A DNA stretch of 64,000 nt from Symbiodinium kawagutii (GCA_009767595.1 VSDK01011390.1:366132-430131), one strand, 5' to 3'; shown: positions 11,030 through 22,481, counted from the stretch's first letter. Notes: generated from the sequence alone by a model not told the origin. Translations and numbers: made by a program.

Positions 11030-11869
11030 ATGGGGTGCTGCAGCTTTGGGGCCAAGATGGCTGACCCGGGGGATGCCGTGGACGGGGGGGGGGCGGATGC
11101 TCCGGAACCCGATGCCATGGCGGTCGCTGGAGCTGCTAGTGCGGCAACTGCAGCGCCCGTCACAGCAGACACCACCTCGGAGTCAAAGTTGCAGCCGAAG
11201 CTAATCCCGAAAAGAGTTAAAGATGCTCTTGATCAAGCCAAGGACTTCGAGGACTACAGGAGTAAAAGGATCTTCGCCTACTTGCATGCTTTCTCGGGAG
11301 GCAAAGATGTTCTTGGTGACGCAATTCGGAAGGAAGCTGACCGCAATCGCATGAGGTGCGAAGTGACTTCTCTGGACCGAAAGATGTCGGCGGAGGTGGA
11401 CCTCAAGGACATAGGAAAACACAGGGAACTGCTGGGTCAACTTCGTCGAGGCGAATATGATGGGTTTCACTCTGGATTCCCGTGCAACAGCTTCTCGAGG
11501 GCGAGATGGAATCCAATCCCGGGAGGACCGCCGCCAGTTAGATCATCCAAGGAGATCTATGGATTGAGCTTCAACGACAGCAAGCTGCAGGCCATCGCCG
11601 ATCAAGGAACATTGCTAGCGACCAGATCGGGTTGGATGTTGGAGGCACAGATCGAGTCGGCAGAGGAACGGATGATACCGGCGGTGGGAACGTTAGAGAA
11701 TCCCCCGGGTGATGAACACTGCGGACCAGCCTGGCAGCTACCCGAGCTAATGGACTCCTTGGAGAAGACTCGAAGTGTGAAGGTAGCCTTCAACACATGT
11801 CAGTTCCAATCGAAGGCAAAGGTTCGCCACTATAAGCCAGCTATGTGGGCCGGACGTTTAGAAGGATAA
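11030..11869 (+). CDS. Methyltransferase-like domain ORF of YR retroelement
   Basis: The ORF has 279 residues. An Ala/Pro-rich leader (1-55) precedes a Rossmann-like start FAYLHAFSGG (82-91), with SLD (114-116) at the usual second-strand position, FPCNSFSRARW (150-160) resembling a catalytic loop, and LENPPG (about 222). These match the order of nucleotide-binding and catalytic motifs in the methyltransferase-like domain carried by DIRS-group elements; base specificity cannot be told. The stop at 11,867 looks like a frameshift, because the same protein appears to continue in another frame from about 11,850 (VCRCPAWIKHEQLVGRR). The intact form would probably be one polyprotein with the RT that follows. 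Confidence 0.65.
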   Translation: MGCCSFGAKMADPGDAVDGGGADAPEPDAMAVAGAASAATAAPVTADTTSESKLQPKLIPKRVKDALDQAKDFEDYRSKRIFAYLHAFSGGKDVLGDAIRKEADRNRMRCEVTSLDRKMSAEVDLKDIGKHRELLGQLRRGEYDGFHSGFPCNSFSRARWNPIPGGPPPVRSSKEIYGLSFNDSKLQAIADQGTLLATRSGWMLEAQIESAEERMIPAVGTLENPPGDEHCGPAWQLPELMDSLEKTRSVKVAFNTCQFQSKAKVRHYKPAMWAGRLEG

Positions 11870-12258
11870 AGTTAGGGAAAGTGTGCCGGTGTCCGGCCTG
11901 GATCAAGCATGAGCAACTGGTGGGGCGGCGCAAAACAGAACCGTCTGGCCAATACCCACAAGAACTCTGTGAGGAAGTGGCCAAAATGATAGTGGCTTCG
12001 TGGAAAAGGTCACTAAGCTTAGAGTTCTGGAGACACCAGCTTGACCTCAAAGGCAAGGAGGTGTCGGAGCTACAAGCCAAGTGGGTGGCCAACGAGACAA
12101 AGAAGCTGCAGAGCAAGGCAACACAAGCGGTGGAAGCGAATCGCGGTGTCAAGAGAACCACTGAGGAGGCCTTTGAAAGCGGAGAACGTGGAAACGGACA
12201 AGCTACCGAAAACCTCCAAGCACATCCCCGGGAAGACCATGAAGGAGATGTTGAATGA
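11845..12258 (+). pseudogene. Continuation of methyltransferase-like ORF, frameshifted
   Basis: This open frame carries the likely tail of the methyltransferase domain (VCRCPAWIKHEQL, then YPQELCEEVAKMIVASW). The sequence then appears to change frame again near 12,170-12,190 into the RT frame. Two frame changes in 350 bp point to decay after insertion, though assembly error in this repeat is possible. Confidence 0.55.
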
Positions 12259-12964
12259 GGAGGCCATCGGAGGAATGAGGAACCCATCGAAGAGCGTGGA
12301 GCGGTTGTGCCAATTCAGAGAGGTGGGAAAGGACCTACGTTGTCGATGGGAAGAGTTCGTGGAGCAGCGCCCTGAAGCTTTGGACGCAGGAGAACGTTAC
12401 GGAGACCCAGAGCTGAAGTTGGACAGCGAGTTGGTAAGGAGGTGGAAGAAGATAGTCATGAGAGAACTGGGAACTTCGGAAAGCGAGGTAAAGCTCAAGG
12501 CGGTGGACCAGTTCACCTCCCCACTATGTCCCGAACTCTGGGAGGCATGGCAAAAGTGTGGAAAGGATCCCGACAGGAACATTGCAGAGTTTGTGAGGTA
12601 CGGGGTCCCCATGGGCATGGAGCTGGAGATTCCCGACAGTGGCGGCGTCTTCCCTCCAGTCTTTGACGGTCACTTGGAGGACGACATACGGCTCTTAGAG
12701 TTCGAGACATTACGCCACATGTCCAACTACAAGTCCGTACAAGAAAACAAGGAAGACACAAGAATCGAAATTGAATGCTATGAAGAAAAAGGATTTGTGG
12801 TAAGGAAGAGTTGGGACTGGATGGAGGCAAACTTCCACTCGGGAACTTGCAGCAAAATGGCTTTGATAGTGAAAACAAAGCCGGACGGATCCGTGAAAAG
12901 ACGCATCGTGATAGACATGCGAAGAAGTGGGGGAAATTCAAGAGCTCAAGTGCGAGAGCGTCTA
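12180..12964 (+). pseudogene. Reverse transcriptase of YR retroelement, truncated N-terminal part
   Basis: The frame, open from 12,041, enters RT-like sequence late. It has a charged linker, then ECYEEKGFVVRKSWDW, and the first RT palm blocks ALIVKTKPDGSVKRRIVID and the following R residue. That matches the 'K...G..R.v.D.R' start of DIRS-type RTs. After about 12,964 the frame runs into an unrelated GC-rich hairpin and stops at 13,084. The catalytic YxDD block, thumb and RNase H are absent. I see no remnants of them before the recombinase half at 31.1 kb. Confidence 0.65.
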
Positions 12965-12990
12965 ATAGAATGGGCTGACGCCCGGGTGCC

Positions 12991-13026
12991 GCCGACCCCC
13001 CCTTTTTGTGGAAGGGCGGGGTCGGC
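12991..13026. repeat. GC-rich hairpin at the RT breakpoint
   Basis: GCCGACCCCCCCTT and AAGGGCGGGGTCGGC form a stem of about 15 bp with one mismatch. It lies just after RT similarity ends, so it may mark the insertion or deletion junction. Confidence 0.7.
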
Positions 13027-13089
13027 CACTGTATTCTGTCGAAATCCATCGAGAGCAAAATCTCAAGATCGAAGGGTAGCATGAATGTC

Positions 13090-14000
13090 AAAAACACAAA
13101 AAATGAAACTTTCACAAAGAACAAGAACAGCACCTAAACTCCTAATCCACAGCCGTTGACCCCGGAGATCCACTCCGCTCATTCCCAAGCCTCAAATCCA
13201 CCGCCTGTGCTCTGGATCAGTTTCGAGAAACACCGGGGATCTCGTGATCACGGCCATGTCGGGGACCTGGCGGGTGCTCATGGAGGCGCGCCTACGCCCG
13301 GCGCTGTGGACAAGCGTTGAAAACCATGGAGGTGTGATAGGTGGTTTTTTATAGGTGGTTAGAATCTGTTAGAATTTTTAATTTTAGTAATGGTAGGTGT
13401 TTGTTTAGGTCTTCCTGAATGTTACTGTGATTATTTTGTAAGGGATTTGTAGAGTTGAAACCAGTAATGATGATTTATCAAAGGGAATTTCAAGGGTTCA
13501 TGAGGGTTAATAACGGTTAATAGTCGTGAAGGATAGGGGATGATAACTAACAACTGTTGTTAAACAACCATCCAGCTTAGTTGTGACCTGTGGTTGGTAA
13601 GAATGGAGGTTGAATTATGTTCGATGTGAACCATGGTTGAAAAGCAGTGTTTGATGGACATTTGTACAATCGCCTTCGGTTTGACCATCTCCCAATTCAA
13701 TCATTGGCTAAGGTTTGCAGACCATAATGTTTTTCAATCGGTACCTGTCAGTTGGTCAATCATTGACAATTATCATGATTATTATGATACGCTCGTTGCT
13801 TCTTCACTTCTTCACTGCTGCGAAGGCCGTGGCTGATTGGATGGCGTTGTGGGTTCTTGATCAGCAGGGGGCTCAGCAGGTTGTGGGCAGTGGTTGGGTT
13901 GCTGAGGAAGCAGGCTTGTAAATCTGGGACACTCGTGAATATGGTTGACCAATGTTTGGAGGGGCTAATTGGGGGCAGACATGGTAGCTTTGTGAGGTTG
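13090..14000. other. Intergenic, TGGTTA-rich
   Basis: It consists of low-complexity ATGGTTAATGATGG-type sequence with scattered short open frames. No gene was recognised. Confidence 0.4.
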
Positions 14001-14029
14001 GGGAGGTGGGCATGCATGCATGCAATTCA

Positions 14030-15944
14030 TGCCGCAGCAACAGCTTGTGTTGGGTTGGGAGTCGCTTCACGAAGGCTGCTGCGCGTCCCCCGGCGGCATC
14101 CAATCCTCCTGTGCCTATCACAGACCTGGCCGCGCTGATGGCGATGAATCCGCCGCCGTTGCAAGCAGTGAGCGCTATGGGGAGGGTTACATTTCAGTTT
14201 GGCCACACTCCAGGCAGCTCGACAGGAAGTTGGAGGGATGAAATCGGTTTAGGGGGCATGGGGTTCCCATGTGGGTGTCTTGGGCCAAAGCCTCTTGGCA
14301 AATGTAGCGCAGCTGAGGTCGATACCCGGGCTTGAAATTCGTGATCTGTGGCAAATCCCCGGAGTCGGAGGCAGGGGATGTGCCCCACGTCATGGTGAAG
14401 GCCAATACTCGGCCGTCTGTGGTGCCCGATGTGGACGCGTTGGTTGTTCTACAGCATGTGCAAGTTCGAGAATGCTGGCGCAATACCAGCGGTGTGATTC
14501 CGGAATCATTAGTGATCCATGGCCTTGCTGTTCGGGAGCTTGCTTTGACCCTTCCGGGCCCAAAGCGCGGTCGTGATGCGATTCAGCAACTTGGCTTTGT
14601 GGGTGTGTGGGTTGGAATGCACGGGATGAGGGTTATGATTGTGAAGATTCAATGGACTACATTCAAGCGCCAGAAGATGGTTGGGGGTTTTGGATGGTGT
14701 TGCAGAAAATAAACATTATCCCACGGGGGATATCTGGTGTAGCATTCTAGGGCAGGGGGAGTGCAACTGGGCGGGCGGGAGTTGAGTTAAAGCTTGGACC
14801 TTGTCCTCAGGTCTTCGATGCAGATTGTGACCGCCCACCCAGAAGGAAACAGATTTCCGATGGCTGGATTCAATGTGATGGAGCTGTCGGAGGTGTCTGA
14901 GTTGTCAACGGACGCGTACTTCTGTATCGGCTTGAAGGTCACGGAGCTTGGTCTGGTTGAGGGAGACGAGAATAAAGTCCGGCGCCAATGCCGAATCACC
15001 AGCATGGACGGGAACACATCGATGGGATACTTGCCGGCAAGGGGATCCATTTATAGGTGGTTGTGATTGGGCGTTGAAAGGAAGAGTAGGATCTGTATTG
15101 CAGCGGCTGGCTGATCATGACAGGTTTGCCAAGCGTGGTCAACACAATGACAGTGAGGGTAATGATGGGTGATGATGGAATATGATGTTTGACATCACCT
15201 GTTGGGGCATCATACATTTTGGTGAAAGGTGATGGCTCACGTGGTTGGGATGCACCAACGATGATGTTGGGTAAGTTATCTTGCGAGTAATGGTCGTCAA
15301 GAAGGTTTCCTGTGTGGTGCAAGTCAGGGGCGGGTTCGCGCGACCGTTGTGTGTTAGATCGGGGACCCCCGGTGGTCGCGCGAACCTGTCTTGTCACGAG
15401 CTTGGTTATTTGGGGCATGCATGGAGGAGGAATGGTTTTGCGATGGTTGCCATTAGTAGTGTTTGTTTGGCAAAACTTGAGGGGCCCTCAGTAGAGGGCC
15501 ATTGCAAATCGTCATTAGCCTTAGTGGTCATTGAGGATAGCAGCTTTTGCAAGCATCGGCGACGAGCAATTAAGGGGGAATGATAGTAAATCCTTTGCGA
15601 AACAGTATTTGACCAGGTAATGGTTAATTTATGGTGCGGGTTGAAAGCATGCAAAGGAACAGGTATGGTATGGCAATTCGTGTTTGGTATGTTGATCAAG
15701 CGATACATGAGAATAGGCAAAGGGTTGTCGGGGAAACAAGCACCCATCATCCCCAGGCAGCCAAGAGCAGTTGACATTGTATGTTGTGTGTATCAATATG
15801 GCAAATGATCAATAATTGAAGCCAAGTGGTCATGCGATCTGCGTTCATAGTTGCAGGTGCATGTATACATATATATATATATCTTTATACATATACATGT
15901 ATACATATATCTTTATACATATATATGTATACATATTTATTGTG

Positions 15945-15975
<31 letters not shown>

Positions 15976-16590
15976 CGTATATAAACACGGCTTTTTGTGT
16001 TTGGGCCATTGCTTAGGATGGACCCTGGTATTGTACGATTCTCATGCGGAGCATCCTCTTTTGCAAACTGGACAGCCCTTGGTGATCGCTGGGGCAACAA
16101 TGGCTTCTGGGACGGTGATCCATGCCTATGCGAACATGTCCTGCATCCTGAAATGGGAGGATGAGAACTCTGGCGGCGTTGAGTGAATCACATGGTGGCC
16201 TTGATGTGACACATGGCTTACGACGGCTCTTTTGGAAGGCGTTCTCTTACCCTGATTTCAATGCTGTAGCCACATGCTGCAGCAGTTCATTTTCCGATTT
16301 GAAGCGACCTGTGTGCATCTCCAAGTGAGCCTGCGATTTTCCAGATTACTCCACTCGCGGTAAAAACGAAAGCGGGCAGTGCAGTCTCCCCAGAGCGTGC
16401 GTTTGGTCTTGAACAAAGGGGGTTGGCCATAGGAGAGAAAGATGCTGAAATGTTAGTCTGCAAGTGCTCCCGGGGTGATTCTGAGGTTTGGCTGGTGCTT
16501 GGCTTTACGCACGTAGTGGCGCTGCTAAAAGGCGCAGCTGCCCGGGCCAAGGGCGAATGGCGCAGCAGTGGTATTACAAGTGTTTTCATG
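14030..16590 (+). CDS. Unidentified gene, candidate exons
   Basis: A chain of + strand stretches reads as protein: about 14,050-14,335 (LAALMAMNPPPLQAVSAMG), 14,332-14,700 (VVPDVDALVVLQHVQV), 14,794-15,050 (MQIVTAHPEGNRFPMAGFN; STDAYFCIGLKVTELGL), 16,015-16,186 (GQPLVIAGATMASGTVIHAY, ending in TGA) and about 16,330-16,590 (EKDAEMLVCKCSRGDSEVWL). The stretches are GC-richer than their surroundings. I do not recognise the product, and frames between pieces were not reconciled. They could be exons of one gene, a decayed mobile element, or partly chance. Introns would contain the 15.33-kb hairpin and the 15.87-kb AT microsatellite. Confidence 0.28.
15333..15386. repeat. Perfect 13-bp CG-rich hairpin
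   Basis: GGTTCGCGCGACC (15,333-15,345) and its exact reverse complement (15,374-15,386) are separated by 28 bases. The loop contains CGGGGACCCCCG, a second small palindrome. Confidence 0.85.
15866..15980. repeat. ATAC/TATA microsatellite
   Basis: Runs of TATACATATA and (AT)n. Similar tracts lie at 16,608-16,880, 22,018-22,048 and 30,430-30,800. Poly-Ile/Tyr open frames here are artefacts. Confidence 0.9.
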
Positions 16591-16607
16591 TTTTCAGCTA
16601 AGCGCGT

Positions 16608-16880
16608 TTATATACGTATACATATATATATATATCTATATATAGGTATAGGTGTATGCTTACATATGTATACATTATTGCGAAAGTAAACATCAATATA
16701 TACACTTTCTGAATTTGACAGAGATAAAGCCCCGAACATATTTAGATTTGAAAGTTTAAATAAAGATATGTATACATATATATATATATATATAAATCTA
16801 GATTTAATTTTGAAAAATAAATAGAAACAACGGTGTATATATGTAAACTTTATCATATATATATACATATATATATTTAG
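16608..16880. repeat. AT-rich microsatellite cluster
   Basis: Several (TA)n and TATACATA tracts separated by short unique DNA. No gene lies between these and the 714-bp repeat that starts at 17,189. Confidence 0.85.
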
Positions 16881-17188
16881 TGGTGGTGAAAGTTTGCCGG
16901 TGATCCTTAAGCGGTCCCACAGGGCCCCGGGAGGGCTGGATGTTGCAGTTGGCCCGAGAAGGGCCCCATTGCAATGGGAATAATTGGAGCTTGATGTGGC
17001 TACGTGTTAGTGGGGATGTTTTTGGGGAAATATTGGACATTTCCAAGCATAATCCCCCCAAAGTCTTTGATTTTGGGGGTTTGTAAGATTGGAGTCCAAC
17101 AGGTTGGGATGTATAGAAGCCGAAGGTTGTGGTTAGGTACACTATGGTATTTTTCGAGTCTAAAGCCGAAGTTTTCCAAGTATAGAAG

Positions 17189-19231
17189 TGGGCAATGATG
17201 ATTAATATCAACCCCGCAGACAAGGATGTTTTGTATGGAGTTGAATGATGGTTAAAGGTGGTTACGTGGCAAGCCTGTTCAACTGATGTGTTTCATGATG
17301 GTTTTCCATGGTGCATGATGTTTGATGGTGGCGAAACAAGAAGCAATCTAACTATAGGAGCTGGTAATGTGGTTAGCGCCAACCCGGCGCGCAAGGTTTG
17401 TTTGGTTGATTGTTTTTTGAACCGGTAAGCGGGAAAACCCTCAACAAAAGATTGTTTTGTTGAGGGTTTTTTTCGAGCGGTAAGGGAGGTTGCGAATGTA
17501 TTGTAGGCCAATGTCACCGGTTTTTGATGTACCAAAGCATCTCTTATCATGAGCCAAACCATGGGTGGACCACCAAGGTGAACCATAGCTATGGAAGTAA
17601 CGGCTGACCTCCAACCCGCCCCACAGATCCCCAGCGTGGCATTGGCAGGAGATGGGCATCGCCATGCCATGGGCTGCTGCTGCAGTCCCTTGCGCTTCAG
17701 GGCTGTCGCGTGGCGGCGAAGCATCTGGGTGTGGATAGCAGTTCGAAACAGAGCTTGTGTGGTTGCGGGGGACTTGTTGTAGGGAGAAATCTGCAGCAGA
17801 AAACTCTCAACAAAAGAGTTTTTTGTTGAGGGTTTTTGTGGCAGAGGTAAGGAAGTCAAATGGAGTGCTTAAGGGGCAATGTTGTGAGAATCTAAGTATA
17901 GCAGTGGGCAATGGTCAGTAATATCAACCCGGCAGACAAGGTTGTTTTGTATGGAGTCGAATGATGGTTAAAGGTGGTTATGTGGCAAGCCTGTTCAACT
18001 GATGTGTTTCATGATGGGTGTCATGGTGCATGATGGTTGATGGCGGCCAAGCAAGAAGCAATCTAACTATAGGAGCTGGTAATGTGGTTAGCGCCAAGAA
18101 GGCATGCAAGGTTTGTATGGTCGACTGTTTTTTGAAACGGTAAGCGGGAAAAGCCTTAACTTTAACAAAAGATTGTTTTGTTGAGGGTTTTTTGGAGCTG
18201 TAAGGGAGGTTGCGAATGTATTGTAGGCCAATGTCACCGGTTTTTGATGTACCAAAGCAATTCCCTCATCATGAGCCAAACCATGGGTGGACCACCAAGG
18301 TGAACCATAGCTATGGAAGTAACGGCTGACCTCCAACCATCCCCACAGATCCCATGCATGGCATTGGCAGGACATGGGCATCACCATGCCATGGGCTGCG
18401 ACTGCAGTCCCTTGGGCTTCAGTGCTGTCACGTGGCGGCAAAGCGTCTGGGTGTGGGTAGCAGTTCGAAACAGAGCTTGCGTGGTTGCGGGGGACTTGTT
18501 GGAGGGAGAAATCAGCAGCAGAAAACTTTCAACAAAAGAGTGTTTTGTTGAGGGTTTTTGTGGCAGAGGTAAGGAAGTCAAATGGAGTGCTCAAGGAGCG
18601 ATGTTGTGACAGCCCAAGTATAGAAGTGGGCAATGGTCAGTAATATCAACCCCGCAGACAAGGTTGTTTTGTATGGAGTCGAATGATGGTTAAAGGTGGT
18701 TACGTGGCAAGCCTGTTCAACTGATGTGTTTCATGATGGTTTTCCATGGTGCATGATGTTTGATGGTGGCGAAACAAGAAGCAATCTAACTATAGGAGCT
18801 GGTAATGTGGTTAGCGCCAACCCGGCACGCAAGGTTTGTTTGGTTGATTGTTTTTTTGAACTGGTAAGCGGGAAAACCTTCAACAAAAGATTGTTTTGTT
18901 GAGCGTTTTTTGGAGCGGTAAGGGAGGTTGCGAATGTATTGTAGGCCAATGTCACTGGTTTTTGATGTGGTGTTGCGCATCTGAGTACGTACGGACATTG
19001 TTCAGTCCTGCAATTGTATTGCAGGCTTGTTCTTCAATTGATATGGAAACATTTGGGTTAGGAATTGGGGCAACCAGCCCTACTGATCCCTCGCGTGGCG
19101 TTGGCAGGACATTGGCATTACCATGCCATGGGCTGCGGCTGCATTGCCTTGCGCTTCAGTGCTGTCACGTGGAGGCAAAGCATCTGGGTGTGGATAGAAG
19201 TTCGAAACCGAGCTTGCGTGGTTGCGGGATC
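17189..19231 (+). repeat. 714-bp tandem repeat with paired hairpins (3 units)
   Basis: Unit 1 is 17,189-17,902 and unit 2 is 17,903-18,625. Unit 3 is 18,626-19,231, with about 100 bp of its middle replaced at about 18,967-19,067. Each unit starts GTGGGCAATG and carries two hairpins built on CCCTCAACAAAA/TTTTGTTGAGGG, about 350 bp apart. In unit 1 the first hairpin has a perfect 16-bp stem with a 5-base loop (17,434-17,470); the second is 17,800-17,836. More copies lie at 23,973-24,956. Minus-strand frames of up to 188 codons cross the repeat but vary between copies, so I do not call them genes. Confidence 0.9.
17434..17470. repeat. 16-bp perfect hairpin in 714-bp repeat
   Basis: The stem AAAACCCTCAACAAAA pairs with its exact reverse complement across a loop GATTG. 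It is followed by a T-run on the + strand, so it has a terminator-like shape, though that has no established meaning in a eukaryotic nuclear genome. Confidence 0.85.
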
Positions 19232-19489
19232 AGTGGTAAGGGGTAGCCAGGATTGAGCGAAAAAAACATGTTTAATGAGTAAAGGATGGAGCAAGGCCAG
19301 GAGCCATCAGGGGGAGAGCAAATGCTAGGTGATCATGGTTATTTGTGATCAATGATGGTTAATAATAGGGGAGAATCACCTCAACAACACAAGAGACAAT
19401 CGAGGTTAAAGAAGGCTCATATTAGTCATTAGTCTCCGAGAAAGCAGTGCATTTTGCGCAGCTTTGGCTTCTTGGCTGTGCTCTGACAT

Positions 19490-21060
19490 GTCGGTGGTTC
19501 TGCAGTCTGTGCTTGAAGCGGATGGTCCGTTGAGTGCAGCATGGGCTTCGAAGAACGTTGAACTCATTGCTGAAGGCTTGCAGAAGGAGTCTGGTTTTGG
19601 TTTGTTAGAAGAGAGTGGAATACAGTAACGCAAATGTGAAGAAACTTGGGGGCGGGATGTTTTCTGTTCAGGTTCAATGTTCAATGCAAGTTGTGTGTGT
19701 TGTTCGAAAGGTGTTTGAGTCCTGGTGTAAACTGCAGGTAGCATACCTTTGGCCTTGTTAGTGATGGTGGTCTTTAAGGATCGGTCATGCAAATGCATTG
19801 TGTGAAAGCAGAAAGTAAACTGGCCCCAGCAAATTGCGTGTCTGATGGGGTCTTGATGTGAGCAAGAGCGCGTGGATATGCCCAGAGTGTGTAGTTGGGT
19901 AGGTGTTTCGGAAAGGTTGCTTTCTGCAGCGCTTCCATGCCAGGAGCTAGGCGTGGTTCTGGGTGTCCAGCTATCCGGAACAGAGATCCATGTGGACTTG
20001 CCTGCTGCCACAGAGGAGCAAGAGCAGATTCGGGCAGCCTTGGTGAAGCATTTCTCCATCAAAGATTCGAGGAGCCATTCGCGATCGCAGGGAGGTAAGG
20101 GGCGGCAAGGTTTGGGCAAAGTATGTGTGGTGTTGTCGTGTGGGGAGGTTGGAAGGGGGGCTTTGCGAGGACCACTGCTGCAGAGACGAAGTGTGAGGCT
20201 GAGGCTGTCATTGAGAAGGCTTGTCGCTTTAGCTTTGCGGTTCCGCAGCAGGTCGGTNNNNNNNNNNNNNNNNNNNNAGCAGCAGTTCGGTGGCCGTGCG
20301 GATGTGGAGCGGTTGCTTGTCGGGCTTTCGCGCCTAGGCGAGCAATGAGAGCATTAGTGCATGGAGCAGCAGTGTTGTGGGCCCCGACTGTGGTGGGGAT
20401 CAGTGTGTCCTAATTAGGGTGATGCGGTGAAAGCTTGGGTGGGTTATGTCATGACGATTCAGTCAAGCATTGCAAATGACTAATGCTAGGTTCTGTCAAA
20501 TTGCCAATGCAGAGTTCAAGCTTCAGGGGGTAAAAGGGTTGCAGTTCATTTGGCAAGGCCTTCGGTGTGCCGCTGGGTTGAATGTATTCCGTTTGGACAA
20601 GGGCGAAGTGCTCGCGGAACCGGGCGCTTGACCGCGAAGGGATGGGCCGAATTTGCGGCTTCTGCAAAGAAGAACGGGGTCACGTTCCATGAGATGTCAG
20701 AGCAGGAATTGCAAAAGGAGGGTGAGGCGGGGAATGGGTGGAGGCTGTGTCATTTTTGATGTAGCATATAGAGACCTGGCAGTGGTTGAGGCAACATGCA
20801 ATCTGAAGCAAGTCTTCTTAGATGCAGTTCGGAGTTTCTCATCTGATGCAGGGGCGACAGCGCTTGAAGCGCAGCGCGGAATCGCTGGCTGAAGGGCGAG
20901 ACTTTGCCAATAAAGTGTTGTCTGCTTGGGCAAATGGTGGCCGGGCATCTCGGCAGAGGCGATTTCTTACCCATGTGACTGAGATACATCTCATGGGCAT
21001 CTCGGCGGCAATTATGTGGGCATTTGTGCGATGCAGAGGAGCAGGGCTGTGATAATTTGG
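19490..21060 (+). CDS. Unidentified coding-like exons, possibly an old retroelement
   Basis: The pieces that read as protein are 19,497-19,628 (SVLEADGPLSAAWASKNVEL), 19,886-20,090 (CQELGVVLGVQLSGTEIHVD), 20,620-20,740 (AKGWAEFAASAKKNGVTFHE) and about 20,820-20,970 (RSAESLAEGRDFANKVLSAW). The phrase LGVVLGVQLSGTEIHVDL loosely resembles the post-catalytic part of retroelement RTs (LGv.l....v.v). That is a weak visual likeness only. A 19-base assembly gap at 20,258-20,276 interrupts the region, and frames were not reconciled. Confidence 0.22.
20258..20276. other. Assembly gap (19 N)
   Basis: Unsequenced bases inside a possible coding stretch. Any open frame across it is meaningless. Confidence 0.99.
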
Positions 21061-21199
21061 TTAGACAGGTGTGGATTGAGGCAGGCAAGGTGCGTAAGAA
21101 GTATTCGCAAAGCGTTTTTGAATCGAAGGAGCTGTGTGGAGATAGTAGGGGGGCGAGCAACCATAATGGTATGGATGTTCCGTGAAAATGTAATTGTGT

Positions 21200-22100
21200 G
21201 AATCCGAGGAACGAGAAGCACTGCGTCGAGAGTCAGCAGTTGCCGAGAAGAAAAGGCGGGGTGGGCATGGTGGAGTTTTGCGGTTGGGGCCATGATGGGC
21301 TTGCCTCACCATGGCTCGGGCGGCCCGGTTGGGCATCGTGTGAGAAGCAGTTTGAGTGAGAGTGGATAGGCAGGAGAAATGTTAGCAGGTGCTTGCAGCT
21401 TTGTAAAATTGGCAAAGCATAAGCCATAATTCTGAAAGCGCATTTGCAAGCGGGGTCTTGCCTCGGCTGGCGCACGTTTTGGCAGGATGAAGAAGATGGT
21501 GATTACCAAGAGCTTTGAAGGTGTGTGTGGAGGCCATGTTTTTGCATTCTTTTGTGGTGTCTAATTTTTGGTTGTGCTGTTGTCAGCTATTTTGAATGTT
21601 GGTGTGGTTATTCTGTGTGTCATGTCTGTGTCATTGCATGGATGAGTTGTTGGTGGCCTTGTGAACGCTGACGGGTGCGGTGATCGCGGTGGTGGTGCCA
21701 GTGGGTCAGTTGTTTGTGGTCGCGCTGTGATGTTGGTTCGTCATGTAACTGATGAGGTGAGCATAACATCATAGGGCAATAGCCCGACTAGAATGAAAAG
21801 TAAAGCAATGACAAGAAGGCCTGAACAAGATTGTTTTACATTGCAAACTGTATTCCAGCATGTGTGGGACCACGGGATGCATCAGGCGAAGGCCGCAGTG
21901 GAGCTGGACATGCAGCAGTGATTTGTTTTCTTGGGCCTTGTCCTAAAGGCCGGGGATGTTCAGAACATTTAAGCAATAGTAGAGCAAGAACTCTAACATG
22001 GTAATATTTGTGCCAGTGTAAATATATTTACATATATATATATATAATTATGGGTGTTTGTTTTTGTGAGGGGTACACAGTTTAGTATGGAGAGTCCACC
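21200..22100. other. Intergenic, no gene recognised
   Basis: GT-rich unique sequence and one TATA microsatellite (22,018-22,048). Minus-strand open frames up to 93 codons have no motif. Confidence 0.4.
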
Positions 22101-22108
22101 TGGCTTTT

Positions 22109-22171
22109 CCGAGCCATACCCCCGAACCATACCTGCGAATCATACTCGAACCATACCTCGAACCATACCCC
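22109..22171. repeat. GAACCATACC array, block 1
   Basis: Units of the type CCCGAACCATACC are repeated about five times with small changes. Blocks 2 and 3 follow at 22,519-22,580 and 22,883-22,949. Confidence 0.85.
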
Positions 22172-22345
22172 TATAGATAGGGGCAAAGCGATGACAGCAT
22201 TGGGGCTTCACAGTGTCTTTTTCGCAACATGTAATTTGGATTGATTCACTGGCTTCGCAGTTTGTTTTGAGATGGCCCTGTTCTTATGGGAAGAGCCTAG
22301 GCCACAGTTGAGGAAGCACTGTGGGATAACATAAATTTGCTGTTT

Positions 22346-22481
22346 TCTTGTTGCTGCTGTTGCTGCTACTGCTGCTGCTGCTGCTGCTTGTGTCTGGTGC
22401 CTGCTGCTGCTTCTGCTGCTTGCTTCTGCTGTTTCTGCTGCTGCCTTGCTGCTGCTACTGCTGCTGCTGCTGCTGCTGCAT
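22346..22481. repeat. CTG/TTG trinucleotide array
   Basis: Imperfect (CTG)n. It yields poly-Leu, poly-Cys and poly-Ser frames that are not genes. It lies between blocks 1 and 2 of the GAACCATACC array. Confidence 0.92.

Larger units (their letters stand above)
9289..13090 (+). mobile_element. YR (DIRS/PAT-like) retroelement, 5' half
   Basis: The order is terminal repeat A1 (9,289-9,409), Gag ORF with zinc knuckle, methyltransferase-like ORF, then the first part of a reverse transcriptase that breaks off near 12,964. Methyltransferase-like domains together with RT and a tyrosine recombinase are a feature of the DIRS group. No recombinase follows here; one lies at 31.1-32.7 kb, followed by an identical copy of the A repeat. 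This segment is therefore either the 5' part of one element split by about 18 kb, or a separate truncated copy. Two frameshifts in the second ORF suggest it is no longer active. Confidence 0.75.

Noticed and set aside
17434-17470. Rho-independent terminator
   Set aside because: The shape fits, but this is a eukaryotic nuclear genome and the hairpin repeats within a non-coding unit.
17293-17859. 188-codon minus-strand open frame
   Set aside because: It lies wholly in the 714-bp repeat. Its apparent internal repeats are just the two hairpins, and the frame is broken in the other copies.
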